In this document: one piece after another, positions 49,346 to 62,828 of the stretch | Position numbering within the stretch: position 1 is the first letter of the stretch | Layout: every line of letters begins with the position of its first letter | Assembly: GCF_018320785.1 (NCBI RefSeq) | Contig: NC_054865.1 | Coordinates: 33,294,398 to 33,358,397, forward strand | Reading direction: 5' to 3' | DNA length: 64,000 nt | From: Cheilinus undulatus | Lineage: Eukaryota; Chordata; Actinopteri; Labriformes; Labridae | Translations under genes and position numbers: made by a program | Notes under the pieces: generated by a model | What the model was told of the DNA's origin: nothing | The model's database searches: none | What the model saw: the letters and a program-made list of their open reading frames with translations, nothing else

Positions 49346-52300
49346 ACATTGAGACTGATATTTTAGGTTTCTAAAGTCTCATGAATATTTTTCTGGTTTG
49401 GATAAAGTAGAATTTCATGGTAGATGTACAAAAAGAAATGGTTGTTGAGTCATTGTTTATTTCAAATTGCTAAGAAGCAGTTTTAACACAGATGTCCATG
49501 TATTTTGCTTGCATATATATTTTATTAAAAGGACAACTTCATATTAACAGTGCAACTTATTTGTATGTTTAAAAAATATGTGCTTTGTGGGCTTATGAAA
49601 GGTTGTAGCTGGCATTAAGTTTGTTTTATTTAAAGCCTAAACATAGAAAATTTTGACCAGAAATCACAGATATTTGACACAACATAAAACATATTGACTT
49701 TGTATGTCAAACTTGTATGTATCATGAGAGAGCTGAAGAAAACTAATTTGTAATGGTAGCTCAATTATATGCTGAAGCTTATTTTTTGTGAGTTTTACAA
49801 ACAGTCCAGTGATTTTAGGAATTCCAATTGAATTTAAGGGGGTAACAGAAACCATGAAATACTGGCCTCCATCTGGTATGCTAAAAAGGGCAGGCCATTA
49901 TTGCGTGTAGCTTTTAAGATTCAGTGCGAAAGACCAAAAATTTGGGATTACTCCCAAAATTTGATTTTAATTTTTAAAATATCCCATATCTAATGGTTTT
50001 GTTTTCCTCTCACAAAATGGGTATTTTTTTAAATTGTGGTGGGTCAAATGCTGATGTTTTGTTAAACTGGTCATTCGGCCGCTTTTAAAGGCGTCTAAAC
50101 GTTAACTAAAGCTAGTTACATTTTAAGCTAGGCACAACGCTAAAGAGCAGTTAATTGACCGTTAAAATAGGTTCCTCTTTTCAATAAAGTCAACCAATTA
50201 ATATTTGATCATGTTAAAACTTTCCTATAATCTACTTACCTTGATCCTAAATTAGACCGATACCGGGAATTCACAAGATACTATTTTGACATATGCATCC
50301 CTCTCTGTCTTTCAAACTGAAACATCGCCTGTTGAAAATTTAAGGTGACACTGCAACATGTTGTCCATCACTTCTGCCCCCTCTCCGGCTTTGTCTTTGA
50401 GTGGACTAACACTCCCGACGCTGTAGCACCTGACAGTGTTTGGCCAACTTAAACCTATGACTTTCATCGTACTACCCGTGGGTTTCTGCTCCTATTGTGG
50501 GTGGTAGTATTTCCGTTTTTCCATCCTCTCCGTGCTCGCCTCATGTCTGTGTTTTTCCGCTGTATTTACCGTGGCGTCGTCGGCGAAGCACAGGGAGCCA
50601 GCAACGGAGAAAACAGTGACAGACTGAGGGACATCCTTGTTGCCACAGCAACTAACCGCAACTTAATTTCCGGCTTGTAGAGTGACTTTTCAAAATAAAC
50701 CAATACGATAGTTAATTGGTCCTTTTTTACACAGAATCTGCAACCAGCAGACTTCAGTTGTTCAACTAAGTTTTCTTATAGAGTTCTAGTTATCAAAAAA
50801 CTAGTTAGTATGCCCCAGTAGACTATTCATTTGAAACTTAATGAATCATTGCTGGTGCAATCCCTACCTCAAACTTTCTTGTGTTTTCTCCCCCCATGAT
50901 ATTTGAGGTGGGGGACTTTGCAGGTTTTGTAACAGAGACACCATTCAACTACTTTTGGATTTCCATCTGAAAAAGAATCACTAGATCAAATCAAAGACTT
51001 AAAAATAGCTGATGTCATATACCACAGTTTTTACACTTCATTTGCCAAATCCACACCATGTTCAATTCTCGGCAAAATAGCCTCTTTAATACATATTTAA
51101 GTGTCTTTATTTGTTGTATTGTTGAAGTAAGAATGGTGGTTGTACAGCCATGACATACCTCGACTTGCTTCAAGGCACACCAGTGAGCTTTGCCACACTA
51201 TCTCAGAATCACTGTATTACACCTCAGATAGATGGATAGATATTTTATTAATTCCAAGAGGATTCTGGCATTATATTAAAACGTTTTTTTTATATGGTAT
51301 CATTACTGTCTATTATAGGCATTGCATGCCATTATAATTATATAGCAGATTTAACTTTCTGTAACGAAACCTCACAGGAAGAACAACTATATATATATTG
51401 AAAAACTATGTATGAGGTGTGACAAAAAAACATTAGTTGTGATACTGTTTCTTTGTATTGTTTTACATCTACAGTTATTACTGTTATGTTTAGATTTTGT
51501 CTGTTTTTAGGAAAATCAATCCCCTAATGTACCCTTTTTCAATATCCATATCCCCTTTAAAATACAGTCCCCCTTTAGCTAGACGTGAATCAGTTAGATC
51601 ACTGTATTTATATTAAAATAATTGAAGAAAAATTTATGAAATATCAAGAAAAATCTGTCTTGCTCATAAAGACACTATTATAATTCACCGTTTTTCTTTA
51701 TAGCCATTTTCATGTATTTGTTTATATGTGCATTTTAAAAGGGAGAGAAAGAAAAGGAAAGTAAAACAGATAAAGAGAGAAAAGAAACAATTTAAGAAAT
51801 GGTTATGTGCCACGGGAGTCAGTGCCTGAGTCCCTTTTGCCCACATCTGTTTGCTCCCTGAAATTTATATTTTTAAGAATAACAAATAAACATTGTTTCG
51901 ACCATTGCAACTTCAACTATCAGTTTCTCTGATGTCTGCCAGTTAATGCCTCCAAATGTGGAAATTGAGCCATAGTTCGAGCTTTTATTGTGAAAATCTT
52001 CCTCGGACATCGTCACGTAGATGCTGCTAGCTTGACTGTGGACAAAAACTGCGAAATCCAGGAGAGGGACAGCGCCCAGAATAACTGTAAACCTTTGCTA
52101 ACTGCGTGCAGCATCGCGTCGGAAATGAGACTCCAGACATATCCCCTGGGTTGGCGGATATTAAAACAGAGGTAGGGGGCTGCTCCTTATATCGCCAAGG
52201 TCACCACATGAAGACCGTGAAAATTTTCATGGGCATAAGTCCGTCCCAAGTGAAGTTGCTTTCCCGTGATGTTGACGGCATTGTATCCGCCAGCTGGCTG

Positions 52301-54902
52301 TAGTTGGCTTATTCTTACATCAGCTGTCTTTTACGTGTTTGTTTTTAGCTATTGGGCCGATTTTTTAGGGCGGAGGGCGGTTCTGTGGTCCTGTTATGGT
52401 CGGGAAAGGACTTTTTGTGGCCTGTGATGAGCTCCGGGGGCTGCCTGGGGTGGGATATGGACGGTATACAAAATCTGGCACGACACCGTCTCTTAAGTTT
52501 GCCTTTAGAACTCCTTCAATCTTGGTTTAACCTGAAGTATCCTCAAACGCCCGGCTGTGCTGTAGGAGCCTGTTTATCCTACTCATTGGCCTGCTGCTTC
52601 TGGGTTAGGCTAATCCACTAATCTGGAATAGAGGTACTTGCATTTTGTCATAGCACCATTACCTCTCATCCTTCTACTCCTCCTCTTCCTCCTCCGGCGC
52701 TGGACCCACAAAGTGTGGATGAACAATGGTCTTAATGGTTGCCACATAGCTGTCTTATCTATACGTCTGCTTTTTAAATTTAGAGTATAAATACAATTAA
52801 AACGCGTATAACGTACAAAATTGATTAGCCGATTAGTGGATGATCTGTGGATCGACCGGAAACTAATCGCTTCCAGTAACGATTATGATTCATCCTTAAA
52901 CTTCACTTACTCGACTTTCGCTTCCCTGTCTGCATGTATCCATTTTGTCTTACTGTTTCTCAGATTTAGGTAATTTTAAGACATCACTTTAACTGTCACA
53001 CTGTTCTTTCTACATAGTTAGAGAACTGAATAAATTAATCGATTATTTAAGCCGCATTAAAGTAATCCCTTACTGTTGTTCAAAAATAGCTCATTTATTT
53101 TGTCAAAATCAACAAAGATTTTTTTCCTCGTTAAAGTGGTTAATTTAACATGGTTATTTACAACTTTATTCATTAAATAAAACTATTCTTTGTCAGGAAA
53201 ATAAAAGCTGCCAGTGAAACAATTTGTTAGTTGTCGCCTTGGCCAGCTTTCAAAGTAAATACTCGATTAATTTGTTGCAATGAATCAGTGATTCTGAGAC
53301 TGTTGTAGAAATAAGCCAGTGCTTGAACAATGTTACAAGTGCTTCTAATGCACTGAGTGCATGAAAGGCTTTTTTTTTTACGCAAAACTCCAGTCTTGTG
53401 AGGTGATTGGAAACAGTGTCCTCTTTGTTCGCTCTGCTCCAGTGGAGAGAATTAATCCAGCTAATGACCTCTAATGTAAGGAAAAGGCTAAAAACACATC
53501 TGACAGAGAGGAAACTAGGAAACTAATTATCCATATTATTCTGGAGTCTGCTGAGCGTTTGTGTGGGCTGCACATATAGCTATTTACAGCACTGTTAGGG
53601 CCTGGCTTTCTCTATTTATTAGCTAGTTTACATCATCATGATTGTGCACTCTCATAGCTGTGACCACCTCAGGGTGCAGGTCTGAGTCCCTCTTGTATTC
53701 CTTGGCCATGCCGGGCAAAAGTGGTCTTCCCATGGGGTGTTTTATCTGTAAATACTCACTGGTATGACACCTTTTTTGTTCTAACTCTGACCAACTCCAG
53801 TTAATCCACCCAGTTCGTAGCTAAGATTAGCGGTTTAACTGGACCCCCGACCTGGTTTCCCCCTGAAGCCGAAGTCCACACTGTGTGGTAAGAGCATAAT
53901 GGAAAAGCAGGGTAAATATTATGATTTCAGATGGATTTTTACTTACAAGTTTCTGCTGATATTATAAGAAATATAATCTGTGATGTTTATACCAGCAACA
54001 AGTGATCCAGTCAGACAGATTTCTCTCCTGGTTTGGATTTTAGTGAAAGACAATGGAGAGCAGATGTCACCAGTTGCTCTGCTTCATGCTGGCTCATTCA
54101 CAGATCCCATGTTTAATATGGGTTTGGCTCCTGCTTGACAGATTTAGAGTGGTTTAAGTCTATAATCTCTTTTGTGGCTAGATTAGCTGGGGCACGACCC
54201 TCTCTTCCTACAGTTTCTCTGTACTATGGCGTAATCTCCACGTTTAACTTGCAGTAGAAGGAGTCAGTATTTACACACTTGCACAGAATGGTTTTATATT
54301 CTTGGGCCAAACTTGGATGTAGAATTTCCTGTGTAGAGTCAGCCATGAGACTTCCTGTACTCTGGTGTTGGATGTGGAGGGGGTGGAGAAGTGGGGAAGG
54401 AAGGGGAAGAGAAGCAAAGACAGACTATACGCAGCACTGTTGTTGGCCTCTGTGGCTGCTGCATGCTTGTCGTTGTCCATATCAGACTTGAAACAAAACA
54501 CGGTGGCCAGACCAAGGAAGTGAAAGAGCGGTTTCTATCCTCTGTTTCCACACAGATTCTCCCTCTGTGACCTGTGTTATTATAGGTATCTTTGATGATC
54601 ACAGAGCAGAAGAAAAAAGTCACTCACAGTGAGGTAAGAGGAGAGCATGGACATTTTTGCTTCTAATGTCTCCTTGTTGTATAATTACAGGACATGTCCT
54701 TTGGTTTGTTAGGGCCACAACGCAACACTCAATGCTCCAATCATGCTGGAGGAGTGAGACCTCTCCTCTGCTTAGCAGGTGAGCAGAGCTCTGTGAGTTT
54801 CCCACAGGCAAACTAGTTTTCTTTATGCCTATTTTGAATCACAGAGGCCTTATCAGAAATGATCCCATGCTCTGTATCTCTCTCTGCCTCTCCCTCCCTC
54901 AG
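49346..54902. other. ctcf-ripor1 intergenic region
   Basis: No gene was recognised. 50290-50690 is locally GC-richer with a short open frame, and together with the AT-rich flanks may be an old DNA transposon. 52816-53290 has repeated ATCGATTA-type words like fish hAT MITEs. 51990-52500 is moderately CpG-containing and could be an upstream promoter or 5' exon of ripor1. These are impressions from composition only. Confidence 0.35.
51990..52500 (+). promoter_or_regulatory. Candidate CpG-enriched upstream promoter of ripor1
   Basis: This interval has many more CpG steps than its surroundings (for example CATCGCGTCGG, GGGCGGAGGGCGG). It lies about 2.4 kb before the first recognised ripor1 exon, whose acceptor at 54901-54902 implies an upstream exon. 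No core promoter motif was identified. Confidence 0.25.
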
Positions 54903-54944
54903 CCCTGTTTGATCCAAGAGAAACGTGCCTTGTAAGGAAGCAGG

Positions 54945-57900
54945 ATGTTCACGGGCTCTGCAAAACTGCCACCCACTAAAACCCCCCAGCCCGAGCGGCT
55001 GGATGAAGTGTACGCTGCCTTACGCAGAGGCTTACAGTGAGTAAACACATCTCAGGCACTGTTTGTATTCCTTATGGTGAATGGCTGCCAGGTGAAATAC
55101 CATCTATGACGCAGGAAAAGACTGCTTTTTAGTCTTAAAATGATGTTGGCTCAGTAAGGTAACACATGTTTGTTGCTGTCAGGTCATACCTGCAGGTCCA
55201 CCAGCTGGAGCTGGAGAGTCTGGGTCAGCAGATCAGAGAAAACAAGAGGAATGGCCGTTTGGTGAGAGCCCATTCTGACAGAAACCAGTCACACCAGTAT
55301 CGTCTGTCAGTCAGATGTTTCCGGTCCTCAGTGAGGATGTTTCCCTGACTTTGATATGCTAAATGTTTTCTTGTTTTTGTCTTTGCAGGGGTCGTTGTAT
55401 GAGCAGGATAAGGTGAGTTTCACTCACACCTGTTGCTGGTTGGGTATTATTAGTTTTCCCGTCATGTTAAACAGTTTGTTTTATTTTGCAGCAAGTGAAA
55501 GCCATAGAGAGGTTTATGCGACGCTTGGAATTCCACCTCAGCAAGGTGTGTATGAGTTAAAGCATCTATAGAAAATTCTTATTTATTTAAACATGGACTC
55601 GCGAAAAGAATCATATTCCAATAAAAACTCAGAGGACTATATGTGACATGAAAGACACTGAGAAAACTAGTGACTGACTCTTGAGCAATATTTTTCAAAG
55701 TGAGGGTTTTTACTCACTAGAGGATCGTCAGGAGGCACAGGGTGGTGACAGAAATGTGGAGGGAAGAAAGGAGAAATTAGTACGAAATAAAAATTAGTTA
55801 ACAATATTTATGATTATACCATTTAGATATGCCTTTTTTAGAATTTACAATCACTGCATATCCAAGTCTGTATAAATTCTTTAAAAATACTAATAAAGAT
55901 TTATTTATTATATATATTTATGAAAAAATGAGAGATTATGCTAATAATAAATCCCTGTTGATTATTGTGAGACACAGACTGTGAAAGACAGCAAAAATGC
56001 ACTTATATGACTATAAGACAATAATAACACTAGAAAAGCACTCAGAGAGCGCAGACCTCCGCCATTAGCCCTATCTCCCAATAATACAGAATCCTTTAAA
56101 AAATTCCTGAAACCAGACAGTGATCCGGATCACTCCCAAAATCTAATCAGTTCTTCTTTATGCCATTTCTGACATTTCCTGAAAATTTCATCAAAATCCT
56201 TCCACAACTTTTTGAGTTATGTTGCTAACAAACTAACAAACAAATGAACAAACCCTCCTGATCACATAACCTCCTTGAGGGAGGTAATAAAAATAAGGAA
56301 ACATATTATGATATTGTATGTGTAGTTTGGATTTTAGCTTCATAATGTACAAGGAAATTGAGAAATCTTGCCAGAGGGTGATGCTGTATGGATAGGGTGA
56401 CCATATGTCTGAATTTGATGGGAACGGTCCTATTTCAAAGCTCCATGTTCTGACAGAATTGTCCCAGTTTTTCGAATCAGCCATTCAGATTTTAACCAAT
56501 TGACATACCAAACAATGCACCATGGATGGTTCTAACACTGGACTGTCTGTATATAAGTCAACCATTTGCTGTTGCCAAGGTTTGTTGCTGTTTAAAGTGA
56601 TAGAAAAAAAATCTCTATTTAATGATTCATCTGTACATGTGTCGATCAGTCTCAGCTTGCATCTGTATTTATTCTTGCCCAGCTTATCATACTGACAGGA
56701 CCTGCTGCATAACATCAGTTAGGCTAGCTGGCCTGCCTAAAAGGAAATTAACATTACAATAAGAGCACCAGGAGAGTAAGATCCCTTAGAAAACTACCAG
56801 GTAATGAATATGCTGCATATAAAACACACTGCAAGTGTCGATTTTCAGTTCCCTGTTGTGGAAATGCAGACATACAAAGCCATATCAAAACCAGCTAAAT
56901 TTGGCCACAGTACTGTTATGTTCTATTCAGCGAGATAAACGTCTATTAAAACCAGCTTAATAGCACAAATATGTTTGATTACATTAAGGCAATCCTTATG
57001 CCACTGTGCATAATTCAATATTTATAAACAATATGGTCTAAACATAGTTACATATTAAGAAGTGACTGATCTGGCACTGGCAAACTTATTATAGAATTAT
57101 AGAAATTACTGTTGAGTCTAGTTCAATTTTCCAAACAAAGTTTTGGTTGATCTTGGTAGATATGATTTTCCATCTGCTGAGTTTTTCTTTTTTTTTTTCT
57201 TTTTTTTTTTAAATTGAACTGTCCTTATTTGGAGGTTTGCAAAATTGGTCACCCTATACCTACAGCATATGAGGGTCTTTGGTATAGCATTGTTTTGGGG
57301 CCCCTGCTCTGCTGAACTGATTTTTTCTCTCTGGCCAACGCTCTTACCAAATCTGCTTTTGGATGCCAGAGGCGACTGTTCATGTTGTTCAGTTTAAAGA
57401 AAAACAACCTAATTCTAAACTTTTGGCTTAGCTCCAAAATGCAGGCTGGCACAGTTGGAAGCTAGCTGGAACGATTATTTCTATATTTAGTTACTGAAGG
57501 GGCAGATATTTGCTCAAGGAGGTGGTGGAGAACAAAAAGGAGCTAAAAGAAAAGGAAATCTGTGACATAATTGGAGGGACAAGAATTCAATTTCCAGTAA
57601 ATGCTTATGTTTGTTTATTTGTTAATTTGTATCCCAATTAGCTTAAGCTAATACTCAGGCTGTAAGCTATTCATCCTGGGGTCCACAGTTTACATTGTGA
57701 CAAAACAATTGATACAACTACATGAATCACAACAAATGAACATGAGACAATACATCACACAACAGCACACAACAGACATTTCAACAGTTGTTTTTTGTTG
57801 CCTGTTGGATATGTAGATAGCTTTAAGGCTTGTACAGTATGAGGAAAAACATAATGTATGATGATGACATTGTTCAGTATCACTATGATGATATGAAGTG

Positions 57901-60900
57901 GGATAAATAATCAAGTATCAGAATCAGCTTCATAGGCCAAGTATGCTTACCCAGCAAAGAACCTGACTCTGGTCACCTAAACACTAAATTGACACAATCA
58001 ACATGATAAAAAGAAATGCAATAATATGTGAGTTACATGAGATTAATTAAAATCATTTACATTGATTAGTGAAATGTGCATATAAGATGAGACATTTTAC
58101 CTCAGTCAGTCAGTTTTTAAACAATTAAGGGGGTATTGAAGATTATATTAGTTATAACTCACCGTTTTTTGTGCTGTTCTTCATGATTTACATAATATCT
58201 TCGTTGTAACCTGTTTGTCCTGATCCCAAAATAAATCCACCACAAAATTAGCACTAATTAATCTGAGGATAGCTGAAAGCTAGATTGAGCATAGCCAGTA
58301 TACTTAGGCCTCCATCCAAAAAGCAAAAGGCACACACTGAGCGAAAAATAAGAGATGGTTTACATGAAATATGTTTTCTACTTTAATGCTATAAAATCAG
58401 ACTGTTGGCATGTTTTCACTGTGAACACTGTCATTGCTACAACACTGACGTTACAGTTTGATATGCAGGTAAAAAATTAGACATTTGCTAACAATTTGCT
58501 GAAGTGACGTTTGGTACAAATGCTGCATTTATGGTTAGTTCCACTGCTCTGAGGTGGCAAAGTTACTTAAAGCTGCTTTAATTCTTCTGTCTTAATTCAA
58601 CAAAAACCCTCAGTTAGAGAAATATATGGATATGGTTTAATTGATTTTTCTCTCTGGGTGATAATTCACAATGTCATCTCTGTATGATGTCCTTTCCAGG
58701 TTGAGGAGCTGTATGATGCTTATTGTATACAGCGCCGACTACGTGACGGAGCAAGTAAGATGGTGGCAGCCTTTAATTCAGCCACTGGCAGTAAGGAGGC
58801 CAGAGAGAGCCTGAGTGAAGCTAACAAGGGCTATAGGGAATGTACAGAGGTGAGTGACTGTCCTGAGCCACGTGTGTTTTTATGATACACAATAAAATGA
58901 TCACTCTTACATTATCTAAAGCCTTCCAACTTTCTATTCCTGCAGCACATGTGCTCACTTGAGAATGAAATAGAAAGCCAGATGGGAGAATTTCACGTCA
59001 AGATGAAGGGTGAGTCACTTTCAGTCCCATGACTTGTTATTGACTTCTTGCTGTGTTAATCCAGCTCTCATTCATTACTTACTTTTCAACCTTTCAGGCC
59101 TCGCAGGCTTTGCCCGGCTGTGTGCTGGTGACCAGTATGAGGTGAGAGACATGAATACTAGCTTGTAGACACAGATATTGACAGAGTAGCTCTGTTCACT
59201 GCCTCACATTGGCTATTTTTGGCCCCATTAGGTCTTAATGCGTTACGGGAGACAACGCTGGAGGCTAAGAGGCCGCGTTGAAGTCAGCAACAAGCAGATA
59301 TGGGACAGTGAGGAGTACATCTTCCTTCCTCTCATCACAGAACTGCTGTCAATCAAGGTAATGAAGCTGTTAAGTTGGCTTTATAACTTTTATTACATCT
59401 TTATTAATACAAACAACACAAATAAATAGGGCAGAAGAAACTGTGAAACTTTCTCATTCTTTCTTTGCCACATGGATTAAAACTCACTTGCTCTGAGTCA
59501 CAATGTTAATCTCTAAAAACGGGTCATAAGGCTAAATAAATTTCCAAACACTGGGCTGATTTAGAGCTAATGTTGCACAAACAGTAGAAAATGGGTTATT
59601 TTTTGCAGACTGTATGCAGCTGTGATTTTGTAAAGATGTGTGCAGTATATCTTGTGTTACTTTAGCAAAAAAGGGACAAGAGCTTTCATGGAGGGCTCAC
59701 ATTAAATAAACAATAGTGCCCTTGTCTATAAAAGTCTCTTAATCTGACCAAGATGGAGCCATTTTTTAAAGAAAAATCAGAATATAAGTCCATAGACAAA
59801 ATACGAATGTTGTCAAGTGTGACACCTAAATGATGTTGACAGTTTTGTTTACTGCTAATTAGATAATAAGCATATAATAAGAAAGACCTTAAAGTTGTGT
59901 TGATGAAACAAGTTAAACAACCAAACATTTAAAATTCAGCCCTGTGTGTTAGCTTTTATAGAGCAGACTATTTCTGCTCTGCTGTAGCTCTCAACAGTCT
60001 CTGCCTTTGTAAATACCTCTTTTAGAAACAGCTCACACAGCAGTTTCACAACAACACTTATCACAACACTACATGTGTCACATTTAGTTTATTATTCATA
60101 ACAGGGAACTTTCTGCTTGGAAAAGATTTTTAAAAACTCTGCTGCTGATAACCTGATTCAAACTGGATTAAAAAAATACTTGTTTCATGATTTTCATTAC
60201 CTTTACTTTTTTTTTGTTTTTTTGATGAAAATGAGATACCATGGGGGTTGCCTCTGTGGAAATGAGGGATTTACCAATGTATCAGTTAACATCAGTCCAT
60301 TTGCAAATAATGTAGCATTTAGGAATGCAAGAATTTGGAGTTGTGCTAATATCAGGTATGCTGATATTTCCAAACTTATTTTAGCCAATACCTGGACCTT
60401 TACTAATACATGCTTGCCTTTTTTTATTGTTAGGAACACCAAGTGTCCCCTGTGCAAAGAGAGGCTAGGCCAAGCAGAGCTGAGAGAGGAGCAGGGAAAT
60501 AGTCTGGTTGTTGTTTTACGTTTGTGGCTTCATTCAAAATGTTCAGGACTCGCTGTGAGCCTTCTTTAGTGTGTGGCACCATAGGCAATTACCTATACCT
60601 GTATATTTTATTTTATGTTTTAGTTTTTTCTTTGGCCTCTTTATTCAGGGAGGAGGACAGTGGAAAGAGTCGAAAACAGAGATGAGAGAGTGGGGAAGAG
60701 ACGTAGGAATTAATTTCTTAAATGCACAAAATATATTAGGGATGCACGATATTGGATTTTTCCCGATATCTGATATGCCAATACTTGCAGATTCATTTTA
60801 GCCGATACCGATATCGATACCGATATTTAAATATGCTCTTTGGACAAGAAATTTCAGTCCTTTGGACACACTTTAAGGTTTGAGGATGACCAAGAAAACA

Positions 60901-62042
60901 AACTTTAGTCCTTAAAAATACTTCAAAGTTTAAAGAATGAGGATAAATAAAGAAATAGACCTATACTGACATAGGTCTGTTAGTTTAGCCTAAAATTCCG
61001 GTATATGTGGACAAAATTTACAGTCGATAAATGCTGAAATACACAGACAAAATATCAGCAGAAATTTTACTATCTGCCGATACCGATATTTGCCTTTTTA
61101 AGCTAATATCTGCCGATACTGATATCAGACCAATAATATCATGCATCCCTAGAATATATCACCTGTTGGGTAAACTCTGACTTGTTTTCATTGTAAAACA
61201 TGAAAGAAAATATTGACAGTTCTGGAGTTTAGTACTGTCTCTGAGAAAGATGCAGTTTATAGGATCTGTCTCAGGAAAATGTAAGAGAGAAAGAGAGAGA
61301 GAGAGCAGCTGCTAGCAGCATTTTAAATACATTCATCTCATAGTTCATTTGAAAAACAGACACAGAATTATTAAAAAATAAATTGGTATTGACAATCAGC
61401 TAAATTGTTAAACACCATTATTATAATCAGCCCCTATATTCAAAATCAAAACATCAGTATGAATGTGTTTTATTACCTTTTTGGACTTTAATGGACAGCT
61501 ATGACATAAATGCATAACTCTAATAATGGTGTGGCTTCACAGACAACATCCATATGTTGATTTAAATCTTTGACAGTCTAATTCTTGAACTAACTGCATG
61601 TTTTCTCACATCTATGCTGGATAAAGTATGTTTTTAATTTGGATTATATTCTTTGGATATTATGTCTCTGAAATTTTCTTGCTTTGGTTGTCAAGGTGAC
61701 GGAGCTGAAGAGCCTGGCCAATCATGTGGTGGTGGGTAGTGTTTCCTGTGAAATGCTCGACCTCTTCTGCCCACTTCCTCAGACGCTCGCCGTGGATATA
61801 AACGACCTTGGGACAGTGAAGCTAAACTTGGAAGTCACCTGGAGGTACATAAACATGCAGCCTGGTTTACTTGTTCAGCATGCTTATTTAGGTGTGCTGT
61901 TGCTCTGTTCTCACTCTCTCCTTTTGTTTTTAGTCCGTTTGATAAGGATGACCAGACGTCGTCCAGCAGTACAGTTTCCAAACGGCTGCTGTCCAATCAG
62001 AGCCCTCCTGACACGCCTTCCATGCGGGAGCAGGTGTTTTAT
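54945..62042 (+). CDS. ripor1: RIPOR1 (FAM65A), Rho-interacting cell polarization regulator, 5' part
   Basis: Effector of RhoA-type GTPases with roles in Golgi orientation and cell polarity. Exons: 54945-55036, 55183-55261, 55389-55412, 55492-55545, 58700-58849, 58946-59009, 59098-59141, 59232-59357, 61696-61844, 61934-62042. They join in phase to 297 residues with no stop; the gene continues. The family N-terminus is clear: [71 protein letters not shown], then the C2-like [34 protein letters not shown] and [17 protein letters not shown]. An acceptor at 54901-54902 shows the first listed exon is not the transcript start, so the protein N-terminus may lie upstream in some isoforms. Exon 55389-55412 is a 24-bp microexon. 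Confidence 0.95.
56035..56290 (+). mobile_element. RTE-like LINE 3' end
   Basis: Sequence such as GATCCGGATCACTCCCAAAA, TTTCATCAAAATCCTTCCAC, GCTAACAAACTAACAAACAA and CATAACCTCCTTGAGGGAGG matches the familiar 3' tail shared by RTE-class elements of fish. No coding part is left. Confidence 0.7.
56392..57257. mobile_element. DNA transposon with perfect 12-bp terminal inverted repeats
   Basis: The left end ATAGGGTGACCA and the right end TGGTCACCCTAT are exact inverted repeats 866 bp apart. No transposase frame was read. The class cannot be settled because target duplications are ambiguous; the AGGGTGACCA terminus is common among fish hAT-like repeats. Confidence 0.65.
59358..61695 (+). other. 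ripor1: ripor1 intron with hAT MITE
   Basis: It contains a well preserved hAT MITE (60737-61151). A diverged relative may lie around 60350-60400 (ATCAGGTATGCTGATATTTCC). The long plus-strand open frame at 60117-60569 has no recognisable domain. The stretch 61200-61690 shows only a GA microsatellite near 61288. Confidence 0.55.
60737..61151. mobile_element. hAT MITE, well preserved copy
   Basis: The ends TAGGGATGCACGATATT and AATATCATGCATCCCTA are inverted repeats. Flanks AAATATAT (60729-60736) and GAATATAT (61152-61159) form a 7-of-8 target duplication. CCGATACCGATATCG-like words near both ends make the copy partly palindromic. It belongs to the same family as 11197-11556. Confidence 0.85.
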
Positions 62043-62201
62043 GTGAGTCATGCTAAAAGAGAAATCCTGTCATAACTGGCCTGTCCATGTTTGTTTTGTG
62101 TTTTAAGGTTTTGTTAAGTCTTTATTTTCACTGCACATACACATTCTCTGTTTTACTCATGGGTATCATTACTGTCATTTTACCGGCTTGTTCTATTTCA
62201 G

Positions 62202-62402
62202 CTGCTCCCCAACTGTTTGGTGTGTAGCGGTAGCACTGATGTATGTGAGGATATTCACAGAGCAGTGTGCGTGAGGCCATGTGGTTGTGGGAGTGGTGTG
62301 CAGAGCACCCAGAGAATGAATGATAGTGGTAGCGGGACGTGTGACAGCAGCATGTATGAACGGAGCTGTGGTCCTTGTAGCTGTTTAATAGTGGTTGAGT
62401 AG
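62202..62402 (+). other. ripor1: Possible alternative terminal exon of ripor1
   Basis: An acceptor-like TTCTATTTCAG precedes 62202. In the phase left by the last recognised ripor1 exon, the sequence stays open for 66 codons to TAG at 62400-62402. The product is cysteine- and serine-rich and does not resemble the conserved RIPOR continuation, which normally begins near MLRRQEE after REQVFY. It could be an isoform-specific tail or chance. Confidence 0.25.
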
Positions 62403-62828
62403 AACTCCAATATGTCCCTCCTCTTCCTCACCTCACGTGAAGAGCATGCCTCGTGTCTGGCCCAGACACAGCCGCCCGCTGATGGAGGCTTTCCTCAACG
62501 TCATGACGGAAAGGATGGCATCCTCACGTTTTGAAATCAGCCATACGACACCCCGATTCACCTCTTTACAGTCGGTGTGTTGGGACGTAGTTGTAGCTGT
62601 AGTTTAGCAAGAAATCAGAGTACAATTTAAAAAAGATTGAGTAATCAAAATAAATCAACTTAAGAAAGTAAGTCTAAAATTTTTTTCTAAACTGAAAGGA
62701 TTGTTCAAAAGAATTTTTCATTTCCTGGGTCCTAACTGGAAATAGACTGATGATGTAGTATGACCTGTAAAATGAGAAATTATCATAGTTTTATTTGCAA
62801 CACTTTTGCTATATAACTCTGAACATGC

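Larger units (their letters stand above)
55546..58699 (+). other. ripor1: ripor1 long intron
   Basis: It holds an RTE-like LINE tail (about 56035-56290) and a DNA transposon with 12-bp inverted ends (56392-57257). A poly-T tract lies at about 57181-57212, inside the latter. Positions 57260-58690 show nothing identifiable. Confidence 0.6.

Noticed and set aside
60117-60569. 150-codon plus-strand open frame in a ripor1 intron
   Set aside because: There is no recognisable motif, its composition is AT-rich, and it sits among MITE-like sequence; probably chance.
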